Positions 26,179 through 35,064 of a stretch of 64,000 bases of DNA are shown here, in pieces; the stretch's first letter is position 1; every line of letters starts with the position of its first letter. The notes beneath the pieces are model-generated. The model was given only the letters and a program-made list of their open reading frames with translations, was not told the origin of the DNA and searched no databases. A program made the translations under genes and the position numbers. Source of the stretch: Conexibacter arvalis (GTDB lineage: Bacteria > Actinomycetota > Thermoleophilia > Solirubrobacterales > Solirubrobacteraceae). The DNA lies in the NCBI RefSeq assembly GCF_014199525.1, contig NZ_JACHNU010000008.1, forward strand, positions 62,001 through 126,000, given 5' to 3'.

Positions 26179-27444
26179 ATGCACCTGTACGAGGTCCCGC
26201 TGCTGTTCTCGCTGATCGGGCTGGCGCTCTACGTCGTCCTCGGCGGCGCCGACTTCGGTGCCGGCTTCTGGCAGCTGTTCGCCGGCCGCGGCGAGCGCGC
26301 CGCGCGCGTGCGCGAGCACGCCCACCACTCGATGGCGCCGGTGTGGGAGGCCAACCACGTCTGGCTCATCTTCGTGCTCGTCGTGATGTGGACCAGCTAT
26401 CCGGAGGCGTTCGCGTCGATCGCCTCGACGCTGTCGATCCCGCTGTTCCTCGCCGCCGTGGGGATCATCTTCCGCGGCGCCGCCTACGCGCTGCGCTCCG
26501 GGACGGCGAGCGGGCGCGAGCTGCGGCTGGTCGACACCGCCTTCTCGCTCGCCTCGATCCTGACGCCGTTCGCGCTCGGGACGGTCGTCGGCGGGATCGC
26601 CTCCGGCCGCGTCCCGGTCGGCAACGCGCAGGGCGACCCGTGGACGAGCTGGCTCAACGCGACGTCGCTGACCGTCGGCGTGCTGGCGGTCGCGCTGTCG
26701 GCATACATGGCCGCCGTCTACCTCGCCGCCGACGCCGTCCGCACCGGCGACGAGGAGCTGGAGCGGTCGTTCCGGGCGCGCGCGCTCGGCTCCGGGATCG
26801 CCGCGGGCGCCGTCGCCGCCGCCGGGCTGGTCGTGCTGCGCGACGACGTCCGCGAGCTGTTCGACGGGCTCGTCTCCGGCGGCGGGCTGGCCGCGCTGAT
26901 CGTCTCGGCGGTCGGCGGCCTGGCGACGCTTTGGCTCGTCTCCGCGCGCCGCTACGAGCCGGCCCGCTACTCGGCCGGGGTCGCCGTCGCGGCGGTGATC
27001 GCCGGCTGGGCGATCGCCCAGGCGCCCGCGCTGCTGCCGGGCGAGCTGACGGTCGAGCAGGCGGCCGCCTCGCACGACACGCTCGTGGCGACGACGGTCG
27101 CCGTGCTCGCCGGGGCGGTCGTGCTGCTGCCGTCGCTGGCGCTGCTGTTCACGCTGACGCTGCGCGGCCGGCTCGGGGAGGAGCACGGCGCGGGCGGCGA
27201 GCCCTCGGCCGCGACCGCCGCGCTGCGCGCGCTCGTCCCCACCCGCACCAGCATGCTCGTGCGCCTGTCGATCGCGTTCGGGATCCTTGGCTTCGGCTTC
27301 CTCACGCTCGCCGATTCCGGCTGGGCGCACGCGATCGGCGTCCCCTGCCTGGTCCTCTTCGCGCTCTTCGGCTTTCGCGCGGCCGTCCCGCTCGAGGAGC
27401 CGGAGGAGCAAGGGATCTCCGCACCCGCCGAGCAGGAGCGGTAA
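26179..27444 (+). CDS. cydB: Cytochrome bd ubiquinol oxidase subunit II
   Basis: A 421-residue membrane protein, slightly longer than the usual 340-380. It starts with the family signature YEVPLLFSLIGLALYVVLGGADFGAGFWQLF and includes the conserved APVWEANHVWLIFVLVVMWTSYPEAFA. About nine helices span the sequence, and the acidic and Pro-rich tail is cytoplasmic. It pairs with cydA to form the bd oxidase used at low oxygen or under respiratory stress. cydCD are not nearby. The two genes are inserted on the opposite strand between rsmB and fmt. Confidence 0.94.
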   Translation: MHLYEVPLLFSLIGLALYVVLGGADFGAGFWQLFAGRGERAARVREHAHHSMAPVWEANHVWLIFVLVVMWTSYPEAFASIASTLSIPLFLAAVGIIFRGAAYALRSGTASGRELRLVDTAFSLASILTPFALGTVVGGIASGRVPVGNAQGDPWTSWLNATSLTVGVLAVALSAYMAAVYLAADAVRTGDEELERSFRARALGSGIAAGAVAAAGLVVLRDDVRELFDGLVSGGGLAALIVSAVGGLATLWLVSARRYEPARYSAGVAVAAVIAGWAIAQAPALLPGELTVEQAAASHDTLVATTVAVLAGAVVLLPSLALLFTLTLRGRLGEEHGAGGEPSAATAALRALVPTRTSMLVRLSIAFGILGFGFLTLADSGWAHAIGVPCLVLFALFGFRAAVPLEEPEEQGISAPAEQER

Positions 27445-27459
27445 GCGGAAGCGGACGCC

Positions 27460-28395
27460 TCAGGCGCCGGGCAGGCCGCGGCCGCGCAGGTAGTCGGCGG
27501 CCGGCATCGCCTTGCCGCCGGGCGGCTGGACCCGCTCCAGCTCCAGCACGGTGCCGCCGGCCGCGCCGAGCAGGAGGCGGTCGCCGGCGGCGGCGAGGGC
27601 GCCCGGCGCCGGCGCGGCGACGGCCAGCGCGGCGACCTCCTCGCCGTCGAGCGGCAGCGCGGCGGCGACGCCGAGGAAGGCCGGCGGGTCGCTCGCCGGC
27701 AGCGGCAGGCGGGCGCCGACGTGCGGCGTGAGGCCGCGGACGACGCGGTCGAGCGTCGCGGCGTCGTCGCGGACCGGGTCGAGCGTGCGGTCCTCCGGCC
27801 CGATCTTCTCCGCGTAGGTGACGCCCTCCTCAGGCTGCTCGGCGAACGGCGGCCGCTCGTCGAGCGCGCGCACGAGCAGGTCGCCGCCGATCCGCTCCAG
27901 CCGCGGCGCCAGCGTCCCGTAGGTCTCGCGCGGCGCGACCGGCGTCGGCTCGACGAGGCAGACCGGGCCGCTGTCGAGGCCGGCGGTCAGCCGCATGATC
28001 GCGACGCCGGTCTCCTCGTCGCCGGCCATCAGCGCCCGCTCGAGCGGCGCCGCGCCGCGCCAGCGCGGCAGCAGCGACGGGTGGACGTTGAGGATCTCGT
28101 GCTCGGACAGCAGCGGCTCCTTGATCAGCGCGCCGAAGGCGCAGACGATCACGGCGTCGGGGCGGGCGGCGGCGATCCGCGCGCGGGCCTCCTCGCCGTT
28201 GACGTCGGCCGGCTGGTCGAGCTCGATCCCCAGCTCGCGCGCGGCGTCGGCGACCGGCGGCGACTGGAGCTTGCGGCCGCGCCCCTTCGGGCGGTCGGGC
28301 CGCGTCACGACGAGCTGCGGGCGATGGGGGCTGTCGGCGAGCCGCCGCAGGATCGCGGCGGCGAAGTCGGAGGTGCCGAGGTAGACGGTGCGCAC
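27460..28395 (-). CDS. fmt: Methionyl-tRNA formyltransferase
   Basis: A 311-residue enzyme that formylates initiator Met-tRNA with 10-formyltetrahydrofolate. The N-terminal Rossmann domain begins RTVYLGTSDFAAAILRRL. The catalytic triad region CAFGALIKEPLL, with NVHPSLLPRWRGAAPLERAL (the SLLPxYRG signature), is intact. The C-terminal OB-fold (about 205-311) contacts tRNA. It lies 40 bases after def, the functionally paired deformylase. It converges on cydB with a 15-base gap. Confidence 0.96.
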   Translation of the reverse strand: MRTVYLGTSDFAAAILRRLADSPHRPQLVVTRPDRPKGRGRKLQSPPVADAARELGIELDQPADVNGEEARARIAAARPDAVIVCAFGALIKEPLLSEHEILNVHPSLLPRWRGAAPLERALMAGDEETGVAIMRLTAGLDSGPVCLVEPTPVAPRETYGTLAPRLERIGGDLLVRALDERPPFAEQPEEGVTYAEKIGPEDRTLDPVRDDAATLDRVVRGLTPHVGARLPLPASDPPAFLGVAAALPLDGEEVAALAVAAPAPGALAAAGDRLLLGAAGGTVLELERVQPPGGKAMPAADYLRGRGLPGA

Positions 28396-28435
28396 GGGCC
28401 GGCGGGCGGTGTCGGGCGGTCGGGCCGGCGGCCGC

Positions 28436-29029
28436 TCAGGCGGCCTCGTCGGCGGCGGCCTGCTCGCGCAGCGCCCGGATCGCCTGCTTGCGCTCGCCGC
28501 GCGAGGTGCGGTCGAGGATCAGGACGCCGTCGAGGTGATCCATCTCGTGCTGGATCACGCGCGCCTCCAGCCCGCTCGCCTCGACCGTCACCGGCGCGCC
28601 GGTCTCGTCCTGCGCTCTCACGCGCACGTTGACCGGGCGCTCGACCTCGACGAGCACGCCCTGGAGGCTGAGGCAGCCCTCCTCGGCCGACTCCCGCTCC
28701 TCCCCCGACCACTCCAGCTCGGGATTGACGAGCGCGATCACCGGCGAGTCCTGCTCGACGCGGTAGACGAGCACGCGGTTGAGCTTGCCGAGCTGGGTCG
28801 CCGCGAGGCCGATCCCGAAGGCGTCGTCCATGATCGCGCCCATCCCCTCGACCTGCTGGCGCAGATCGTCGTCGAAGCGCGTCACCGGCATCGCTCTGCT
28901 CTTCAGGACCGGGTCGCCCCACTGGCGCACCATCCGCATCGCCGCGGCGCGGCGGGCCGCGCGCTCGGGGTCGAGGCGGGGCGCCTCCTGCTCGTCGGTC
29001 TCGGTCTCGTGCTCGTCGTGCTCAGCCAT
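28436..29029 (-). CDS. def: Peptide deformylase
   Basis: A 197-residue metallo-enzyme removing the formyl group from nascent proteins. The three family motifs are complete: GIGLAATQLG (about 72-81), EEGCLSL with the metal ligand Cys119, and QHEMDHLDG with His161, Glu162 and His165. The first 30 residues are an acidic extension (MAEHDEHETETDEQEAPRLD) not found in most deformylases. The start is the only ATG giving the complete protein, and a TATCCT hexamer lies ten bases upstream of it. It is followed by fmt and preceded by priA. Confidence 0.96.
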   Translation of the reverse strand: MAEHDEHETETDEQEAPRLDPERAARRAAAMRMVRQWGDPVLKSRAMPVTRFDDDLRQQVEGMGAIMDDAFGIGLAATQLGKLNRVLVYRVEQDSPVIALVNPELEWSGEERESAEEGCLSLQGVLVEVERPVNVRVRAQDETGAPVTVEASGLEARVIQHEMDHLDGVLILDRTSRGERKQAIRALREQAAADEAA

Positions 29030-29052
29030 CGCAGCGGAAAGGATAGAGACCG

Positions 29053-31275
29053 CTACTGCGGGTCGACGTCGGCCGACAGCGACGCCCGGCGGCCCTCCGG
29101 CGCTCTCGCGACGGCGTCGACCGCGGCGGCGACCGCCCGCACCGCGGCGCGGCGCTCGGTCGCCTTCACGACCAGCTGGCTGCGCTCCCTCCCGCGCAGC
29201 CTGAACAGGGGCGCGGGCCCGAGCACCTGCGCTCCGGGCACCTCCCCCAGCCGGCTCGCGACGGCGGCCGCGGCGGCATGCGCGTCGGTTGCCTCCTCGG
29301 CCGAGCAGACGACCCTGATCAGCGACGCGAACGGCGGGTAGCGCAGCAGCTCGCGACGGGCCAGCTCGCCGGCGAGGAAGCCGTCGCTGTCGTGCGCGGC
29401 GGCGGCGACGATCGACGGCGCGTCGACCGCGAGCGTCTGCACGAGCACCCGCCCCTCCCCGTGCGGCCCGCGGCCGGCGCGGCCGGCGAGCTGCGCGACG
29501 AGCGCGAAGGTCCGCTCCTCTGCGCGGAAGTCGGGGAAGCGCAGCGTCTGGTCGGCGTCGAGCACGACGGCGAGCGTCACGTCGGGGAAGTCGTGGCCCT
29601 TGGCGACGATCTGGGTGCCGACGAGCACGCCGGCCGGCGCCGCGTCGAACCGCTCCAGCGCGCGCACGATCCCGCCCTTCGTCGCGGTCGTGTCGGCGTC
29701 GAGGCGGAAGACCGGGAAGCGCTCGTCGCCGATCGCCTCCAGCAGCTCCTGCTCGATCCGCTCGGTGCCGGCGCCGTGGCGCGCGAGCGAGACCGAGCCG
29801 CAGTCGGGGCAGCGCGACGGGACCCGCTCGGCATGGCCGCAGTGGTGGCAGGAGACGGCGTGGCGGCCGCGGTGGAGCACGAGCGCGACGTCGCATTGCG
29901 GGCATTCCCAGACGCGGCCGCAGGAGCGGCAGGAGAGGAAGTTCGACCAGCCGCGCCGGTTGACGAGCACGATCGCCTTCTGGCCGGCGCGGCGGACGTC
30001 GCCGAGCGCCTCCCGCGTGACGGGATGGAGCGGATGCCGCGCGTCGCGCATGTCGAGGATCTCGACCGCCGGCATCGCGCGCCCGTCGACCCGTCTGCCG
30101 ATCCGCAACCGCCGCAGCGCCCGCACCGACTCCGGCCGCGGCGTCGCGCTGCCGCTCAGCAGCACCGCGCCGGCGTCGGTCGCGCGGCGGGCGGCGACCC
30201 GGCGGGCGTCGTAGCGCGGATCGCCCTCGTGCTTGTAGGCCGGCTCGTGCTCCTCGTCGACGATCACGAGCCCGACGTCGGCGAGCGGCGCGAAGACGGC
30301 CGAGCGCGGCCCGACGCAGATGCGCGCCTCGCCGCGCCGCAGCCGCATCCACTCGTCGTAGCGCTCGCCCTGGCCGAGCTGCGAGTGCAGGACGGCGACC
30401 GTGTCGCCGAAGCGGGCCTGGAAGCGCGCGACCGTCTGCGGCGCGAGCGCGATCTCGGGCACGAGCACGATCACGTCGCGGCCGGCCTCCAGCGCCGCGG
30501 CGGCGGCCTGCAGGTAGACCTCGGTCTTGCCCGAGCCGGTCACGCCGTGGAGCAGGAAGCGGCGGTCGGCGTCCGACGGGGCGCCCGGCTCGCCGGGCCG
30601 CGGCGCGCCCAGCGCCGCGACGATCCGCTCCAGCGCCGCCTCCTGCTCGGCCGTGAGCGGCGGCGGGACGCCGTCGTGCCGGGCGCCGATCGCCGAATGG
30701 ACCGGCCGGCGCCGCAGCTCGCGGCGCTCGACGACGAGCAGCCCGCGCTCGGCGAGCCGTCTCAGCGACCCGTGGTCGGTGCCGCTGTCGGCGGCCGGCA
30801 GCGGGCCCGCGGCGAGATTGCGCAGGACGGCGCGCTGCTTGGCGGTCACCCTCGCCTCCGGGTCGGCGAGCGCGGCGCGGCCGGCGTCGGTCAGCTCCGC
30901 GACGAGCGCTCTGCGCGTCCGCACGCGCGGCCGGATCGCGCGTCCGGCGCCGGGGGGCAGCACGAGCCCGAGCGCGCGCGCCGGGGTCGAGCAGTACTCG
31001 TCGGCGATCCATCCGGCGAGCGCGACCAGCGACGCGGGCACCCCGGGGCCGTCGACCCGCTCGCGCGGCTCGGCGAGCTTCTCGGCCGGCACGTCGGTCG
31101 TCTCGGCCAGCCCGGTGACGACGCCGAGCACGTCGCGACCGGCGAACGGGACGGCGATCAGCGTCCCGACCTCGACGGCGCCGAAGCCCTCAGGGATGCG
31201 GTAGTCGAACGGCCCGCGCAGCGCGCGCGCCGTCGTCAGCGGCTCGATGCGGGCGATCGGCGGCGACGCGCTCAC
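29053..31275 (-). CDS. priA: Primosomal helicase PriA
   Basis: A 740-residue replication-restart helicase. Parts: the N-terminal DNA-binding domain (about 1-110), winged helix, helicase core with Walker A HGVTGSGKTEVY and DEEH in VIVDEEHEPAYKHEGDP, and a zinc domain with four CxxC pairs (CRSC, CPQC, CHHC, CPDC). It ends in the C-terminal helicase lobe and S10-like domain. Many mycobacterial-type PriA proteins have lost ATPase motifs; here all are intact. The start is a GTG that forms a four-base GTGA overlap with the acetyltransferase stop. Confidence 0.94.
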   Translation of the reverse strand: MSASPPIARIEPLTTARALRGPFDYRIPEGFGAVEVGTLIAVPFAGRDVLGVVTGLAETTDVPAEKLAEPRERVDGPGVPASLVALAGWIADEYCSTPARALGLVLPPGAGRAIRPRVRTRRALVAELTDAGRAALADPEARVTAKQRAVLRNLAAGPLPAADSGTDHGSLRRLAERGLLVVERRELRRRPVHSAIGARHDGVPPPLTAEQEAALERIVAALGAPRPGEPGAPSDADRRFLLHGVTGSGKTEVYLQAAAAALEAGRDVIVLVPEIALAPQTVARFQARFGDTVAVLHSQLGQGERYDEWMRLRRGEARICVGPRSAVFAPLADVGLVIVDEEHEPAYKHEGDPRYDARRVAARRATDAGAVLLSGSATPRPESVRALRRLRIGRRVDGRAMPAVEILDMRDARHPLHPVTREALGDVRRAGQKAIVLVNRRGWSNFLSCRSCGRVWECPQCDVALVLHRGRHAVSCHHCGHAERVPSRCPDCGSVSLARHGAGTERIEQELLEAIGDERFPVFRLDADTTATKGGIVRALERFDAAPAGVLVGTQIVAKGHDFPDVTLAVVLDADQTLRFPDFRAEERTFALVAQLAGRAGRGPHGEGRVLVQTLAVDAPSIVAAAAHDSDGFLAGELARRELLRYPPFASLIRVVCSAEEATDAHAAAAAVASRLGEVPGAQVLGPAPLFRLRGRERSQLVVKATERRAAVRAVAAAVDAVARAPEGRRASLSADVDPQ

Positions 31276-31913
31276 GGGCGGCGGGGAAAGCGGGCGGTCG
31301 ACGGAGCGCTCACGGGCGCGGCGGGCGTCGGGCGATCGGCGGACGGGAGGATCACGGCCCGGAGAGGTAACGCCGCGTCGCGGGCGAACACGGTGACGGC
31401 GACCTCGCCCTGCTTCGTCGTCGCCGTGTCGACGCCGACGCGGCGGTAGCCGGCCCGCACGGCGACCCGCTCGGAGGCGACGTTGCCCGCGATCACCTGC
31501 AGCTCCAGCCGGCGCAGCCCAAGGGCCCCGAACGCCCATCTCGTCAGCAGCTCGAGGCCGCCGCTCGCGACGCCGCGGCCGCGCGCGGCCGGCACGACCC
31601 AGTAGCCGGCCTCCCCGGCGCGGCCCGTCTGCCAGTCGGGTCTGCCGAAGCCGACGGCGCCGAGCACCGTCGCGGGGTCGTCGACGGCGACGACGGCGAG
31701 CGACGCCAGCGTCCCGTCAGTCCAGCCGGCGTCGCCCCTGGCGAGGAAGTCGCGCGCGTCCCGCTCCTCGTAGCCGGCCGGGACCAGCGTCCAGCGCTGG
31801 ATCTCCGGATCGACGCAGGCGGCGGCGATCTGCGGCACGTCGGCGGGGCGCCAGCGGCGCAGCGCCAGCACCCCGTCGGTCGGCGGCGGGTCGAGTGGCG
31901 GCAGCGGGCGCAT
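31272..31913 (-). CDS. GNAT acetyltransferase, RimJ/RimL type
   Basis: A 213-residue N-acetyltransferase of the Acetyltransf_3 group. The acetyl-CoA binding loop is GYWVVPAARGRGVASGGLELLTRWAFGALGLRRLELQV, with the R-G-x-G-x-A motif, and the C-terminal ASERVAVRAGYRRVG is typical of ribosomal-protein or antibiotic acetyltransferases. The start MRPLPPLDPPP is preferred over an ATG 81 bases upstream, which would run into the divergent promoter region. It is translationally coupled to priA. The substrate is unknown. Confidence 0.85.
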   Translation of the reverse strand: MRPLPPLDPPPTDGVLALRRWRPADVPQIAAACVDPEIQRWTLVPAGYEERDARDFLARGDAGWTDGTLASLAVVAVDDPATVLGAVGFGRPDWQTGRAGEAGYWVVPAARGRGVASGGLELLTRWAFGALGLRRLELQVIAGNVASERVAVRAGYRRVGVDTATTKQGEVAVTVFARDAALPLRAVILPSADRPTPAAPVSAPSTARFPRRP

Positions 31914-31975
31914 CGCTCCAAGGTAGTCGGCCGCGTCGCGCGGCGGAACCCTCAATCGACAGCCGCCCGGAGCAG

Positions 31976-31981
31976 TACGCT
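31976..31981 (+). promoter_or_regulatory. Candidate -10 element of the PH-domain gene
   Basis: TACGCT ends six bases (GCGCCC) before the ATG of the PH-domain protein, with no Shine-Dalgarno sequence, as expected for a leaderless transcript. Confidence 0.5.
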
Positions 31982-31987
31982 GCGCCC

Positions 31988-32527
31988 ATGGCACTGGACC
32001 TGCATCCGAGCGAGCACGTCATCTTCGCCGGCCACCCGTCGTGGCGCGGCACGCTCAGCTTCTACCTGCGCGGCACGCTGGCAGCGCTCGGCGTCGCGGC
32101 GATCGCCGCCCTGGCGACCGTCATCGGCGGCGGCTTCGACCTCACCTGGGTGATCGTCGGGTTCGTCGTCGCGGTCGCCGTCGTGATCGTCGTCGGGTTC
32201 GTGTACCGCCTCTCGACGACGTACACGATCACCAACCAGCGCCTGACGATCGAGCGCGGGATCCTCTCCAAGCACATGCAGCAGACGCGCGTCGAGCGGG
32301 TCCAGAACGTCAACACCGACCAGACGCTCGTCGACCGCCTCATGCGCGTCGGCCAGGTCGACTTCGACACCGCCGGCAGCGACGACTCCGACTTCACCTT
32401 CCGCGGCGTCGCCAACCCGCAGCAGGTCGTCCGCGCCGTCGACAAGGCCCACCGCGAGCGCGAGCAGCGCGGTCTCCAGCACGGCGCGGACGAGGGCTTC
32501 GAGCCGACCCCGCCCGGCGGGCTCTGA
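31988..32527 (+). CDS. Bacterial PH-domain (bPH2/DUF304) membrane protein
   Basis: A 179-residue membrane protein. Two adjacent hydrophobic helices (about residues 30-50 and 55-75) are followed by a bacterial pleckstrin-homology domain with the signature YTITNQRLTIERGILSKHMQQTRVERVQNVNTDQTLVDRLMRVGQVDFDTAGSD. Such proteins are common in Actinobacteria and thought to act at the membrane; no specific function is known. The start is set by the leaderless-type TACGCT hexamer. It is divergent from the acetyltransferase and converges on the Fic gene. Confidence 0.85.
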   Translation: MALDLHPSEHVIFAGHPSWRGTLSFYLRGTLAALGVAAIAALATVIGGGFDLTWVIVGFVVAVAVVIVVGFVYRLSTTYTITNQRLTIERGILSKHMQQTRVERVQNVNTDQTLVDRLMRVGQVDFDTAGSDDSDFTFRGVANPQQVVRAVDKAHREREQRGLQHGADEGFEPTPPGGL

Positions 32528-32536
32528 GCCCGGCGC

Positions 32537-33712
32537 TCAGGCTTCGAGCACCCGCATCACCTCAGGGGCGCGATACATCTGCGCGCGGTTGAGCGTGACG
32601 CCCTCCCACGGCTCGATCACCCCGATCTCGACCAGCGCCCTGATCGCGTTGTGCGCGCCCTGTTTGGAGAGCCGGTAGGTCGATCGCACGAGCGGCACGC
32701 TCGGATACGGGTTGCCGACCAGGTCGGCGGCGATCTGCTCCGCGACGCCGCGTTTGCCCGCACGCTGCACCCGCTCGCGCAACTCGGCCTGCAACGCGAC
32801 CAGACGTTCCACCTTCACCCGCGACTCGACAGCCGACGCCGCGACGCCAGCTGCGAAGAAGCCGACCCACGCGTCCCAATCGCCGTCGCAGCTCAACGCG
32901 AGCAGCGCGTCCTGGTAGCGCTCGCGGCGCGCCTCGAACCATGGTGAGACGACGAGCAGCGGCTCCCGGATCACGGCCCCACGCAGCAGCTGAACGATCA
33001 CGAGCAGACGTCCGAGCCGACCGTTGCCGTCCGAGTAGGGATGCAGAGTCTCGAACTGATAGTGGGCCATCGCCGCCTGCACGACAGTCGGGACGGTCGG
33101 CGGATCCTCGATCCATCCGAGGAGCGCTTCAACTCCGGCCTTGAGCTGATCGCCGGGCGGCGGGGGCACGAACCGCGCTTCGCCGAGGCGCGATCCGGGC
33201 GCCCCGATCAGCACGAGACGCTCGCGGATCCGACCGGCGTCGCGCAACTCGCCGCTCGTCCCCCGCACGAGTGTGCGCTGCAGCGCGCTCAGCATCGCGA
33301 TCGTCAGCGGCCGATCCTCCGGCCACGAGAACGCGAGCTCGGCCGTGCGCTCGAAGTTGAGGATCTCGCGCATCGCGGCGCTGATCTCTTGGCGCTCCGC
33401 ATCGGCGGCAAGCACCTCCGAGAACGGCGCGAACGTGCCCTCGAGCGCGCTCGTGCTCTGAGCCTCGCGGCGCAGCGCCGGTCGACGCAGCAGTCCGGGG
33501 TTCGGAATCAGCCGCGCGGCGCCGTCGAGCCGCGCCAGTGCGGCGGTCGCCTCGTTGACGGCCGTCCACGTTGCCGTCGAGAGGACCACCTCGCGCGGGA
33601 GCGGGTCCGGAAGAAATGCCTCGCCGCTCGTCGCCTCGCCGGTCGCGGGATCGGGCGCTCGAACCGGGGTGAGACGCCCGATCGGGCTGTTGGCAAGCGA
33701 TGACGAGACCAT
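32537..33712 (-). CDS. Fic-domain protein (AMP/UMP-transferase family) with built-in inhibitory motif
   Basis: A 391-residue Fic protein. The active-site motif HPYSDGNGRLGR (His224 to Arg235) matches the HPFx(D/E)GNGRxxR consensus, so it should transfer a nucleotide monophosphate to a protein hydroxyl. The N-terminal segment carries T87xxxE91G92 in AQSTSALEGT, the (S/T)xxxE(G/N) auto-inhibitory helix of class II Fic proteins. A C-terminal winged-helix-like region (about 320-391) resembles DNA-binding domains of Fic/DUF4172-type proteins. No separate antitoxin gene is present. Target unknown. A dyad symmetry lies 24 bases upstream of its start. Confidence 0.9.
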   Translation of the reverse strand: MVSSSLANSPIGRLTPVRAPDPATGEATSGEAFLPDPLPREVVLSTATWTAVNEATAALARLDGAARLIPNPGLLRRPALRREAQSTSALEGTFAPFSEVLAADAERQEISAAMREILNFERTAELAFSWPEDRPLTIAMLSALQRTLVRGTSGELRDAGRIRERLVLIGAPGSRLGEARFVPPPPGDQLKAGVEALLGWIEDPPTVPTVVQAAMAHYQFETLHPYSDGNGRLGRLLVIVQLLRGAVIREPLLVVSPWFEARRERYQDALLALSCDGDWDAWVGFFAAGVAASAVESRVKVERLVALQAELRERVQRAGKRGVAEQIAADLVGNPYPSVPLVRSTYRLSKQGAHNAIRALVEIGVIEPWEGVTLNRAQMYRAPEVMRVLEA

Positions 33713-33735
33713 CGCCAGTCAACTCTACTGCTTGA

Positions 33736-33766
33736 AACTTGACCGGGCGCGATCGAAGGTCAAGTT
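33736..33766. promoter_or_regulatory. Inverted repeat upstream of the Fic gene
   Basis: AACTTGACC and GGTCAAGTT are perfect 9-base inverted arms separated by 13 bases. Further CTTGA copies lie at 33731 and 33769. The dyad sits just upstream of a TAGAGT hexamer (minus strand, 33722-33727) that ends nine bases before the Fic ATG. Position suggests an operator, possibly bound by the Fic protein's own winged-helix region. Confidence 0.5.
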
Positions 33767-33783
33767 CTCTTGACCCGGAACGA

Positions 33784-33813
33784 CGACGGGCGCCCCTTGC
33801 GGAGCGCCCGTCG
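33784..33813 (-). terminator. Terminator hairpin after metK
   Basis: CGACGGGCGC and GCGCCCGTCG form a perfect 10-bp stem with a 10-base loop, 24 bases downstream of the metK stop. The following minus-strand sequence is only weakly T-rich. Confidence 0.6.
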
Positions 33814-33837
33814 GTGCGGCTCAGATGCGGCTGGCGG

Positions 33838-35064
33838 CTACGCCGCGGCGCCGGCGAGGCCGGCGGCGTCGCGGAGCGCCTCGGCCTTGTCGGTCTTCTC
33901 CCACGTGAAGTCGTGGTCCTCGCGGCCGAAATGGCCGTAGGCCGCCGTCTTCTGGTAGACGGGGCGGTGGAGGTCGAGGTACTCGCGGAAGGCGCCCGGG
34001 CGCAGGTCGAAGTGCTCGCGCACGAGCTGCTCGATCTTCGCGCGGCCGATCTTCTCGGTGCCGAACGTCTCGACCATCACCGAGACCGGGTGGGCGACGC
34101 CGATCGCGTAGGCGACCTGGACCTCGGCGCGGTCGGCGAGGCCGGCGGCGACGACGTTCTTGGCGACGTAGCGGGCGGCGTACGCGGCCGAGCGGTCGAC
34201 CTTCGACGGGTCCTTGCCGGAGAAGGCGCCGCCGCCGTGGCGGGCCGCGCCGCCGTAGGTGTCGACGATGATCTTGCGACCGGTGAGGCCGGCGTCGCCG
34301 ACCGGGCCGCCGATCACGAACCGCCCCGTCGGGTTGACGAGGAACTCCTTGCGCAGCTTGCCGGCGTCGTAGAGGTCGGCCGGCAGGATCGGGGTGACGA
34401 CGTGCTCCCAGAGGTCGTCCGGGATCAGCGACTCGGCGCCCTCGGCGTGCTGGGTCGAGATCAGCAGCTTCTCGATCTCGACCGGCTTGCCGTCGCGGTA
34501 GCGGACGGAGACCTGCGTCTTGCCGTCGGGGCGCAGGTAGTTGAGCGTCTCCGCGTGGCGGACGTCGGCGAGGCGCTTGGCGAGCTTGTGCGCGAGCGCG
34601 ATCGGCAGCGGCATCAGCTCCGGCGTCTCGCGCGTGGCGTAGCCGAACATCATGCCCTGGTCGCCGGCGCCGGCGAGATCGAGCTTGTCGTCGTCGCCCG
34701 GGTCGGTGCGCGACTCGTGCGAGGCGTCGACGCCCTGGGCGATGTCGGGCGATTGCTTGTCGATCGCGTTGAGGACGGCGACCGAGTCGGCGCTGAAGCC
34801 GAGATTCCCGTCGACGTAGCCGATCCTGCGGATCGTCTCGCGCGCGATCTCCTGGATGTCGACGTAGGTCGAGGTCGAGATCTCGCCCGAGACCACGACG
34901 AGGCCCGTGTTGACCAGCGTCTCGCAGGCGACGCGACCGTACGGGTCGTCGCGCAGGACGGCGTCGAGCACGCCGTCGGAGATCTGGTCGGCGATCTTGT
35001 CGGGGTGCCCCTCGGTCACGGACTCCGACGTGAACAGGAACTCGTTGTCGCTATAGGTGCTCAT
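33838..35064 (-). CDS. metK: S-adenosylmethionine synthetase
   Basis: A 408-residue enzyme forming S-adenosylmethionine from methionine and ATP. Signatures: [24 protein letters not shown] at the N-terminus, [12 protein letters not shown] for ATP binding, and the P-loop-like [19 protein letters not shown]. Length and motif order are normal. Its start forms an ATGA overlap with the DUF3352 gene, so it is the last member of the long leftward series from aroF. No SAM riboswitch is visible. In Actinobacteria metK usually neighbours priA; here PH and Fic genes intervene. Confidence 0.97.
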   Translation of the reverse strand: MSTYSDNEFLFTSESVTEGHPDKIADQISDGVLDAVLRDDPYGRVACETLVNTGLVVVSGEISTSTYVDIQEIARETIRRIGYVDGNLGFSADSVAVLNAIDKQSPDIAQGVDASHESRTDPGDDDKLDLAGAGDQGMMFGYATRETPELMPLPIALAHKLAKRLADVRHAETLNYLRPDGKTQVSVRYRDGKPVEIEKLLISTQHAEGAESLIPDDLWEHVVTPILPADLYDAGKLRKEFLVNPTGRFVIGGPVGDAGLTGRKIIVDTYGGAARHGGGAFSGKDPSKVDRSAAYAARYVAKNVVAAGLADRAEVQVAYAIGVAHPVSVMVETFGTEKIGRAKIEQLVREHFDLRPGAFREYLDLHRPVYQKTAAYGHFGREDHDFTWEKTDKAEALRDAAGLAGAAA

